DNA from: Siphonodentalium dalli
Lineage: Eukaryota > Mollusca > Scaphopoda > Gadilida > Siphonodentaliidae
Direction: 5' to 3'
Assembly: GCA_032622095.1 (NCBI GenBank)
Contig: CP136061.1
Span: 121,966,754 to 122,030,753, forward strand
DNA: 64,000 nucleotides
A program made the translations under genes and the position numbers. The notes below the pieces were generated by a model. That model saw nothing but the letters and a program-made list of their open reading frames with translations, searched no databases and was not told where the DNA came from. Every line of letters starts with the position of its first letter. The first letter of the stretch is position 1. Below are positions 48,001-60,000 of the stretch, one piece after another.

Positions 48001-51000
48001 ATTTCGTGTTGACTGTGACATGACAAACATGGTGATAAGGGTGGTTGAACAATTCTGTCAACATGAAAAGACACATTTAAAATGAAATTATATTTTTTCT
48101 TGAAGTTGTCTTCCTCTTTGGTTGTGATAAGGATATCCAATATTAATTTGTTTTAATTCCAGCCATTTCGAGATCGTTTTTCCTTGCTAAATTGTGATTA
48201 TGTGATAGATAAAATGGACCTCATATTCATCGCAATTCTATCTGAAATTTAATAACCTCGTCCACTCTATGGGTTTAACGCAGGAAAATTGACCAACAGA
48301 TAATGTTAAATTTCTGTCTGCTCTTATTTAAGCGATATATTTATTGCAGTAAAATAAAAAACACACTTCCTACCATAAAATGCTTCATAGAATACCTCCT
48401 ACCATAAATGCTTCATCAGGGGTGCCGGAAGCATCCAAGGGCTGGGGGGGGCAGAGCCTACAAAAAGGGCACTTTTCCGCAAAAAAAGGGCATTTTCTCC
48501 GCAAACTCGGGGAAAATAACCATAAATTCATTGTGGCAAAAATCCCCATTTTAATGGTATTTGTCGGTTTATATGGCCGTTTTGTGATAAAATTGACAAA
48601 AAAAAATAATATTCTTTGTGAAATTGGTGGTATTTGGACCAAAAAAGTCACATTTTGCTGTAAAAACACGAGATTAAACACACAAAAAGCATTTTCTGTC
48701 TCCAGAAAAAGGGCAAGTCCTGCCCCCACTCGCCCCCCTTGGTCAAGGGCAGGGGGGGTCAGTTGCCCCCTCTGCCCTCCCTCTTCCGGCGCCCCTGTGC
48801 TTCATAGAATACATAAGAAGGTATAGATCAATTGAACTTATGGCACTTCCACAACATGTCTCCAAAAAATATTAATTTTTACAAGAAAGATGGACAATAC
48901 AAGAATATTTGCTCGATTAGTGGTCACTCTTTTACTCCAAAATGCGCCTTTATAGAAATGCCCATGGAAGAGATTGAAAAAACCCTGAATGATACATAAA
49001 TTTCTTTGTTTCACTGAATTACGCATAATTGAATTCTTTTTATTTCAGAATCATGGAAGGTGGAGCTGATACAGGCTTCAAACATGTTGAACCCGAGGCA
49101 TACACTCCACGACTGCTGCACTTCAGCGGAAAAAGGAGAAATGTCACTGTCAGGGAGGTATGTAAAAATTGTATAAAATTCCATCATAAGTTGTCCAGCA
49201 CTGGCTGGCAAGGCGAGGCGAGGATGTATGATCCAAGCAAAGGGATGGTAATCTTGATTCGTGTATCTGGGCAAGTTTGTCAGTTGCTTTCCGGGTGTTG
49301 GTTGTTTCTATGTTCAGTGGCGTGATTTACAATGAAATTAACTATCTGCGCTGCCTTTTCTCCACCTGCAAAACTTACAGCGTGATACTGTAATGCTCTA
49401 AATAATCGACTCCTTAACCACAGCAGAAATATGGGTAATTTATCAGGATTTAGTCGGAAATATGGATTGTTGACATTCATCGGAAAGCTCTTGGTGAGAC
49501 GGTACGGTTGGCCTTGGCAGTGGGTATCCTGTGAAAATATTTCCACCCGTCAAAAACAACCACAAACAGAAAGAACATCAAAATGTAGACAGACTTTGTC
49601 TGTATATAAATAAGAAATATCGCATAAACAGTATGTTATTCTCATATGTTTAGTCATTGTTATGTAAACAAAAGCATAAAAAGTAACTTTTCTGGTGTTT
49701 GTTTATATTATGATGGTAAACATAAAGAGCGTTCTTTGTTGGTGAATTCCCGATATGGAACTAATAAAGAGCGTTTATGCCATTTGTGTGTGATTAGACA
49801 GTAGCATTGTGCTGTCCTCTGTAACCCAATCAGGCTCTTGCTTAGGTAAAATATAGTAGGTATTTATGATAACATGCTGTTTGCGCGATGGTCATGGTAT
49901 ATATGAACGAAACTGTATGCGATTTAATGTTTTTCTGTTTACGGTGTTTGGAACAAATATGAATATTTTCGACAATTAAGGCCTCACGTGCCTTTAATGA
50001 ATGGATTCTCCCATTCAGATACAAGCATACAATGAAATGGTCTAACCTTAATTTATAGTGATATTCATATCATATAAGCAGATAACCCAGAGAGAAACCC
50101 CTTTGGATTCATTTGGAGGGTTGCTAGTCAATAATTTCAACAAACAACCCAAGGCTGTTCCTTGAAATTATTTGGTGAACATCCCTGTAAATCGATGGGA
50201 TTCAAGTTATCTATTAGGTTATCAAATTTTTAAGGCTCATTTTATATGTCATGCCTAAAATGAGTTGTGTTATCTTCGTCTGACTCGACATATGTGCCAA
50301 GCTAACTGACACGTGCCGTAACTGTATTTTTCAAATAATGTTGTCATTTCTGATATAAAATTTTGTCTGCTTTAAATTTTTTCTCCTTGGGAAGTTCATG
50401 AAAATATGCCGTTACAGTGAGTGTCTTCTGACAATGTACTATAAAATTATAAAATGTCTCCATTATTTATTTAAATACTTCAGAGGTGAATCCTGGCTCC
50501 TGTTGGTTGAATCAGGAATTTGGATTTGGACCACCCCTGAAATCTGTTGTATATATCCTGCAATATATCTATTCCACAACTTCATGAAACATGATGTCAA
50601 TCTGTCACGTACAGATAATGTTTAATGGCAAAGGTCAAGGATTGACATCTGTGGCCCAACGCTGGTTCATACGATTCGGTAGACATGGGTCACGCAAGGC
50701 GATCAAAGAAATGATGCAATCTCACTCAAATTTCGAAGTGCACATGCTCTTAGCCAAAGAGGTTCAGAATGGGGAGTAATTTTCCCTGCATTGAGTCAGT
50801 TTACACTTGGCTAGAATGTTATGGATTTTTATTTCAGATCCCAAGGTGTAAGGATCTTCTTCAGGACGATGACGTTTACATCCTGGATATGGGCCAAGAA
50901 CTGTATGAATGGATCGGCAGGGGGGCTAACAAGGATGAGAAGTACAAGGTCAGATTAACTTTATTTTATCCCTAAATTATCAGAAAAACAGCAGCAGATA

Positions 51001-54000
51001 GGAACAAGTTACTACAAATTGGGTCAAGGACCAGTCGATTGCAAGAACTGTGGCAATAACTCTGTTTGTGTATCACAGACGTAATAGTACATTTTAAACC
51101 TTTCTATACTGAATGGATTCTCTCACTCAGTAATAAAGTATACACTTGAATGGTCTATTATTCATCTGGAGTTTTGTTCTGGATAAATAAGCAGACGACA
51201 GATAATAAAATTATTAAAGTGCGCAAGGAGTCCTATTTATTGGAGGGTAATGTTTAGATAATAAGCTTATTATATGAACATTTCCTAAGGGATAACAACT
51301 CATGTTGGTCATTAGTACACTAAGTTGGATATCTGGCATACTTTCAGTTTTCAACAGGCTGTTTTCAAATAATGAATTTGTTGTCAAATCATCATGTACT
51401 GAATTTTCGATTTGTGCAATTTCGTTGGAAATTTCTCCATGACTTGGCCATTGCCTGATAGGTCGAAGACTAAGGACCAGACAATAGTTATCTTGCCACA
51501 ATTCTCACCATCCGGGTGGTGACAATCGTCCTCTCCAAAATGACAGGACTGAATAATTGTAAGTGTAGTTGAAATGTGAATGATACGACTATCTGGGGAT
51601 AACAAACATCATATTGAGATCTATTGTTAGTTGTGTTACATGTATATCAATTATTATTTCACTTTGTAGGCTATGCAGTACCTCCAAAAGATGGAAGGTG
51701 AGCAGAAGGCCAATTCTACTGTCTTGGAACAGGATTCTTTGTACGATGGTGTGAGTAGAAAGTATTTAGAGATACCCAATGTCTCCCAAATAAAAGTTAA
51801 CTGATGTATCCACCACAATTAGGGCCGCAAAGCAGGAACCAGCCTAGACGGTGACTTGGGAGACATCTTCTCCCTAAAATGTGCCACTTCTCCTTATTTT
51901 TGTCACAGAGAAGTGACCTCTTTCATATACCTGTACACGTGGGGGTGTATACTGGACTACATGAGTCCATGCAGGTTTGGCATCAGGAGTGCTTTCAAAA
52001 GAGGGTTCATTGACGTTGTTCACATTTTCCGTTTTAAGAGTTATCCCTCTTTCTTTATCTGAAAATGTTGATTTCCATCCGTCATTTGTTAAAATTGTCA
52101 AGTAATTTGTTCGTTCATCACATTTTTAGCCCAACTTACTTTTGTAAGTTTGAGCTATTGCCATGGTTTGGCATCCGTCGACATGTGTGCGTGAGGGTGT
52201 GTGTGCGTGTGTCCGTCAACAATTTCTGTTGGCGCGGGCTACAGGTCGTACCTTTGGTCCGATCTTTATGAAATTTGTCATGAATGTTGACATTGACATG
52301 TAGATGGGAACGAGTCATTTTGGGGCCATCTTGGATTTTACTCTTTGCATGACTAAATCCTTTGGCGCGGGCTACAGGTTGTACCTTTGGTCTAATCTTT
52401 ATGAAATTTGTGATGAATGTTGACGTTGACATGTAGATGGCAACGAATCATTGTGGGGTCATTCGGCCAAAAAACATGGCTGCTGGCGGCCATCTTAGAT
52501 TTCAAAATTCAATCCATTGGCGCGGGCTACAGGTCGTACTGTTCGTCTGATCATCATGAAATTTGTCATGGATGTTAATATTGACATGTAGATGGGAACG
52601 AGTCATTTTGGGGTCGTTCGGCCAAAAACATGGCCGCCAGCAGCCATCTTCGATTTTACTCTTTGCATGACTAAATCATTTGGCGCGGGCTACAGGTCGT
52701 AGCTTTGATCGGAAGATCATGAAATTTGTCATGGATGTTAACAATGATATGTAGATGGGAACGAGTCATTTTTGGGTCGTTCGGCCGAAAAATATGGCCG
52801 CCAGCAGCCATCTTGGAATTTACTCTTTGCATGACTAAATCCTTTCGCGCGGGCTACAGGTCGTACCTTGGTCTAATCTTTATGAAATTTGTCATGAATG
52901 TTGAAATTGACATGTAGATGGGAATGAGTCATTTTGGGGTCATTCGGCCAAAAAACATGGCCGCTGGCAGCCATCTTGGATTTCAAGTTTCAATCCATTG
53001 GCGCGGGCTACAGGTCGTACTGTTCGTCTGATCATCATGAAATTTGTCATGAATGTTAATAATGACATGTAGATGGGAACGAGTGATTTTGGGGTCGTTC
53101 GGCCAAAAAACATGGCTGCCAGCAGCCATCTTGGATTTTACTCTTTGCATGACTAAATCCTTTGGCGCGGGCTACAGGTCGTTGCGTTGGTCGGAAGTTT
53201 ACGAAATTTGTCATGGATGTTAACACTGACATGTAGATGGGAACGAGTGATTTTGGAGTCGTTCGGCCAAAAAACATGGCCGCCAGCAGCTATCTTGGAT
53301 TTTACTCTTTGCATGACTAAATCCTTTGGTGTGGGCTACAGGTCGTAGCTTTGGTCAGATGGTCATGAAATTTGTCATGGATGATAACAATGACATGTAG
53401 ATGGGAACGAGTCGTTTTGGGGTCATTCTGTCCAAAAACATGGCCGCCAGCAGCCATCTTGGATTTTACTCTTTGCATGACTAAATCCTTTCGCGCGGGC
53501 CATTTTGGATTTCAAAATTCAATCCGTTGGCGCGGTCTACAGGTCGTACTGTTCGTCTGATCATCATGAAGTTTGTAGGTCGTAGCTTTGGTCAGATCTT
53601 CATAAAATTTGTCATGGATGTTAACAATGACACGTAGATGGGAACGAGTCCTTTTGGGGTCAATTGGCCAAAAAACATGGCCGCCAGCAGCCATCTTGTA
53701 TTTTACTCTTTGCATCACTAAATCCTTTGGCGCAGGTTAGACATTTCAATTAGCACCTTTCCTATTCCTCCATTTACTGTCAACCATTAAATTATTCCCG
53801 TACCTAAGTTGAGCTACAGTGTCATTGACACTTTCATTAGTCGAGTTATGGTTTGACGAGGGACGGTTGGCGGCGGGCGGACCTAAAGAATGCCTTATAA
53901 CTTTGACATTTGTGAACGGATTCAAAAAATTTTGGTATGGCAGTTGCTCCCAATGACTATTTACTGCCTGTAGAAAATGGGTCACGTCCGAACTTTTTAA

Positions 54001-57000
54001 CAAGAGTTATCCATCTTAGATGGTTTTTAGTTAAGTTTTTCAATGATAGCGCGATAACTCACGCAAATATTAACCAATTTCAACAATATTTGGTATATGA
54101 GACTCTTGCAACAATATCTCGGACGAGTTCGAAAACCAGGTTTGTCTGAATTTTTTTTCCGGAGTTATGGGTCTTAGTTTGTCTATTTTTAGCAATTTTA
54201 TATCCGTTAGCGCGATAACTCGATGAAATATTAACCAATTTCAACAATATTTGGTATATGAGTCTCCTGCAACAATATCTCGGATGAGTTCGAAAACCAG
54301 GTTTGTCCGAATTTTTTTCGCTGAGTTATGGGTCTTAGTTTGTCTATTTTTAGCAATTTTCTCACTGTTAGCGCGATAACTCGATGAAATATTAAACGAT
54401 TTCAACAATATTTGGTATATGAGTCTCCTGCAACAATATCTCGGACGAGTTCGAAAACCAGGTTTGTCCGAATTTTTTTCTCGCAGAGTTATGGGTCTTA
54501 GTTTGTCTATTTTTAACAATGTTATCACCGTTAGTGCGATAACTCAATGAAATATTAACCGATTTAAACAATATTTGGTATATGAGTCTATTGCAACAAT
54601 ATCTCGGACGAGTTCGAAAACCTGGTTTGTCCGAAAAAAAATTCCGGAGTAGTGGGTCTTAGTTTGTCTATTTTAATCACAATTTTATCACCGTTAGTGT
54701 GAAAACTCAATGAAATATTAACAGATTCAATTGATATTTGGTATATAGGTCTATTGCAATAATATACCACCGTCCAACTTTTTTTCCCGGAGTTGTGCAC
54801 CTTATTTGCAGAAGTTTGGTTCGACTGCCAAAAAACTCGACAAAAGCATCTTAGATGCGTACCCCTTGTTTTTCACAATTTGGTTTCCGACCTACCCATA
54901 TTTCAATTTTCACCATGGGGGTATCCAAGCACCCATGGTGCAACCTCTTGTTTCGTGTTGGCTTAATATTGCTGTGGACACCTAGGCTCGATGTGCTTTG
55001 AGATAGAAATCTTAATTTCATATTTACACATTATGTTCCATTTTGATTTTATTTGAAATTTTAGTGCCCATTAATTTGAGCATTCTTTTTTCTGGAACTG
55101 TAAGGCCTACTTGGCCCAAGTTTGTTCCGAATTATCTTGAGGCTTCCAGATTCTAGATTTTCTCATATGCGGGCTGGTTGAACTGTGGACATAACCTACC
55201 CCACCACTATAACAAACTGTCTGATTTGTTAAATTGAAATTTGGAATGTAGTTTCTTACGATCACAGATTCTATATTTTATAAGTTGGATCACCCCTAGT
55301 AAGTGGTCCTTCTAATTTGCTATGATGCTGGTTGGTCCTGTTAAATTGCTATGATGCTGGTAGGGCAAAGTGTGATGTTAAGAAGAGTGCCGTCATTTAA
55401 ATTGAGATGGCTATTCCTGTTGTTTAGCAAACACCAGCACCACCATTTAATATTTAGATATTAAAAAATATATTTATGTTCTTGAATATTTAATACAGAC
55501 ATTGGCATTTTCTCAAATCGCTTGGATTAACCAAACACCGCAAAAATGACTATTATAGAAAAAATATCACTGTTATAACACCATTGCTTTGCCATACCAG
55601 CATCATAGCAATTCATCAGGACCAACCAGCATCATAGTATTATAGCAGGACCACTTTGGGCAAAGATTCTCAAAAAATGGCCAAACCAATTCAGAAATGG
55701 CAATAGAATTGGCCAATAGAATCTTATGGCCAGGCATGAACCCTGGTTAGACAAGCCTCATGTCAGTGGTTGTCTGTCGTATTAACTAACTCATGTCGTG
55801 CATAATAATTTCTGTATTTCAGCACAAATTCTATGGATTCTTGGATGAGGAAGCTGGTGACTTTGCTGAGAATGATGAAGTAGATGGCCCAGAGGAGAAA
55901 CGACTTTTCAAGTAGGTGTATCACTGAATGATTTACCTCTCAGTCTCGTTATATGGTGCAGTCTATGTAACAATGTCTATCTTTTTGAAATGTCATTTCC
56001 TGGAAGCGTGCAGGCTTCCCCCAAATTAGGTCACATCATGTTAATCACTTTGATTGAACACTTTTATCTTGGGGCTACTATTAACTAGTGAGTTCTGATT
56101 GGCGCTACTGATGAGGAATCCCGCCGGTTCGGGAAATATAGAAGACTATGACACACAATCAGACCTGCAGTCGCGTATATAAACCTGTTTCAACATATAA
56201 TGTGGAACGCTGTTTCATAATCTACTCCAGTCTCATCCTAGTGGTTTCCCATGATGGATACAATTTTCCACAGATCAGTATAAGCGAGATCAATGAGTCG
56301 CGGCCGTATTGGATTCATCCAGCTCCGTTCCTTGGTTTTAGTGCTATCGGTCAAATTTTGGATTTCCATATGGAATCATGCATAATTCATGACTTCCATA
56401 TATGGAATGCTACTCCAGAACTTTTACCTGTAACACTAAAACCGCGGAACCGGGTCTGGTGGATCCAATATGTCCGCGAGTTAGTGACGGGGCGTATTTC
56501 AACATTTAGCATAAACTCTTCCAAAAAAATATCACTGAATCAAAATCAAACGAAGTTAACATGGATGGTTACATTTATTCAAGCATTTTTCAATTTTTCA
56601 TTTAATGACCTAATGATAAACATTTGTTCTTTTATCCTCTATGAACAATATGGAAATAGTACAGATTTGATGAATTGTACCAATATTTAGTTAATGCCAC
56701 TTTTCAAACATGCTTTTATATGCCCGTTTGAAAAAACGTGAAGTATCATGTTTTTGGTATGTCCGTCGTAGCATCCTTTAGTTCTGCTGAATTAAATGTA
56801 ATGAACTTAGTATGCAGGTTTACAACCATAAAATACAGGTCAACATCGTTGATTTTGGGTTCCGTCCACCCATTATTACAAGAAGAAAACCTTTTTCGAC
56901 TTCGAAATTTTATGTCTTCTTGTTTGATGTTAAACCATAGTTGGTATTGGAAATCCAATGAAAAACCAATGGAATTAAATATTCAAGGAAATTAACTTTT

Positions 57001-60000
57001 TTAGGGTCTCGGATGCTACCGGAGATATGAATTTTGAGGAGGTGAAAACCGGTGATATTATTCGAGATGACTTCGGAAGTGATGTAAGTATACATTATAA
57101 ACTCAGTTTCACTTGTGCTGATTTCTCATTAGTATGTTTGCTGACCAGAAAATTCTTGCGGCCAGTTTTAATATAATTTTATTGACTACTTTTCAGAAAC
57201 TTGAGACACCTCAAAATTAAATTGTTAATTAAAAAAGTAGTTATTCAGACTATTAAATTCACATTGTTTTAAAAAATAATCAACATACAAATGTTGATTA
57301 GCGATAGGATTCAATCATAATTGAATGTCACAATGATCTATGTTCAGACCATGGACAGAGAAAAAACTCTAAACTAATGTGCATAATACTAGGAACTAGT
57401 AGAAGTTCAAATATTTTTGTCTGAAATTTGATTTTCAGAATATTTTTCTATTTTATTTTTTTTTTACCTTTTCCAATGTTTTCTGTCTAGTTGTGATTAT
57501 TATTTATATTATTATTATAATTGACTGTATATTTTACATAACAATGGTTATGATAATGCAAAAATCATTATTGGAGAGTTATTAATAATGAAAATAAAAA
57601 CAAAATCGATGAATTTTTGCATGTATTTGTTGATGTTAGTTATTTTACAGACTTTTATCAAATTATGTTATGTCGCATGAACCCACTTTGAAGGCCTGGA
57701 GTCCCTTTAAGGATTCTGTAGCTAGGCAGATCTCATTTTGTTGCTACTTATTTTGTGTGTTTTATTCAAATGTGCTGATCCGAATCACCAATTTCATTTA
57801 TAAACATTAGTTCTTCCTTTGCAGAATCTTGTTTAAATTTTATTTGATGCTGAATGATGACTATATTGCAGGATGTATTTGTTTTCGACACAACGAAGGA
57901 AGTTTTCGTCTTTGTAGGCAGTGGCGCATCTGGTGATGAGAAACGAAATGCCATGGCATATGCACATGTGAGTATACCACTGCATGGCATTGGCTGATGG
58001 CATATTAATATTTAATTTGCTATTCTTGTATACTCATACATATATGTCTTATAATTATAATCAAGATCTCAATTCCAGCTTCATTATTACGGTATTATTC
58101 ATTATCACTGTTTTAAGGTGGACTTTATTTATTTATAAACTAAAGAATGAATTAGGCTCCTGCAGATATAGCTCACCACCCAAGTTGAATACATATCCGT
58201 ATATTTCAAGCCAACTGAATATCCAACATCAAACTTGTTTGACATTTTTCTTTCACCGAACTGATAGATTTTATTTGATTTGTGAATACAGTTTGATTCA
58301 GTATTCAATTCAATTGGATTAGATTTTTTTGCATGGCCTTAGTATCTGTTTCAATCAAATTTTAGATTATTATGATTTCAATACTGTTATCAATTGCTTT
58401 TGCCAAACATAGGTTTAGAACTTCACCGACTGATGATTAGGCCCTACACATGAATAATGTCAAGCCTGGAAATAGTGTGTCTTGACATTTGCTGAATGAG
58501 GTCCCCAGAGGGTGAAGTTGAGATGCCAGCCTACACAGCAGGCTGGCATCATCAAATTCACCCTCTGGGGACCTCATTCTGCTTAGGTCTCATCTTCTGG
58601 GAAATTAACATTGTTTTTAGATAATTTTTCCCTTCTATTTAGTTTCTATATCCCTAATTTGCAGAAGATAAAATGCATAATCGAGGTGACTTTGGGTAAA
58701 CATGACAAACTTCAACTTGGGAACTTCAATCTGATCCTAGGACTCGCATAGCAGTTGAGGCCTAAGCAGAATGGGGTTCCCATAGGGTGACTTTGGTGAT
58801 GCTAGCCCACCATCACTAAATCCACCCTTTGTGGACCTCATTCTGCAAATGTCAGACACACAATATCCGGACTTGAATTGTATTTGATATTTTTATGGTG
58901 AAGGATTTTGGCAATTTTCTTTTAATTTCTCATTGATCTAATGTCTGGATTTAGAAAGTTTGATGGGTTGGTATTTACAATATTATTAAATGTGTAGGTA
59001 TTTACAATAGTATTTAATTGCAATGGCATTCAACAGACAAAGTCTCTGATATATATTTAGGAAATGTTTAATTAACTGATTGTTGGTACTAAATAGAAAA
59101 AAGTACTAGTAGTCTACTTACCTTTGGTAAAAGCTGTAAAGATTCAGACAAGTAATTTTTAGTTGTACATGTATACCAATACTGTCAATGATTATACATT
59201 CATCTATGGTGCTGTAGTGGCACATTTAGCATTTTTGAAAATGTTTTCTTGTGGCAATAGATATTTATTGAAGAAAGTACAACAGTTTTTTCACTTAAAT
59301 TACTGATAATATAACTTTTGTTGATAATATAACTTTTGTTAACAGAGACAAGTTGACTATAGTCTCCCTTTGTATGAATTTGGTCCAATGTTTGGGACAA
59401 TAAATAAGCAGTACTCAAATGGTGTATGCATGGCGTCGATTCACTTCCATGAAGATTATTAATAATGCAGCCCTCTTAATTCAGATTGTTTGGCTTCGGC
59501 AATCCACTATGGCAACAGTATGCCGTGGCCCAGTTTGCTTCAGCAAATTGCTTCGGCAATGCTGATTGCCGTAGCCAATTATGAAGGCTGATAATGTGAG
59601 CAAAGACCCATTGTTGTCCTCGCCAATTTTGATGGTCCTGCCACTAAAAGATTAAAAGTCATTTTGTGATTGTACACGGCAACCTACCGGACCTAGCAAT
59701 TTAATTAAAGGCATTAGGTATATTCTTGTACACTATTTTGAGTACTGTGACACCTTTTAACATATCCCATTTCCCATCCCGCTTTGTGTGTTTCTGTTAA
59801 TAACCTATTTGCATGCAGCCTTGGTTGAAGTAATGCTTAGCTCTATATCCAGTATTTGTACTCAATTAGTACCGTCACCCTATCCCCAATTCGGTTTTGT
59901 TTTATTTCCCACATCCATTTAAGTTGTATCTCACTATTCGCCAAAATTGGTACTGAACTACCTAGTATGATCAAATTTGCCTATGACAAAATCAAAATGG

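Noticed and set aside
48380-48826. 148-codon ORF (+) and overlapping 114-codon ORF (-)
   Set aside because: Both are created by the hAT-like MITE at 48417-48797. The 148-codon ORF crosses both its ends, the 114-codon ORF its left end.
56148-56690. 180-codon ORF, the longest in the window, inside intron 10
   Set aside because: It lies wholly within an intron of the gelsolin-like gene, has no recognisable domain, and its Asn/Ile/Ser-rich end fits translated AT-rich DNA. A nested gene cannot be excluded but is not supported.
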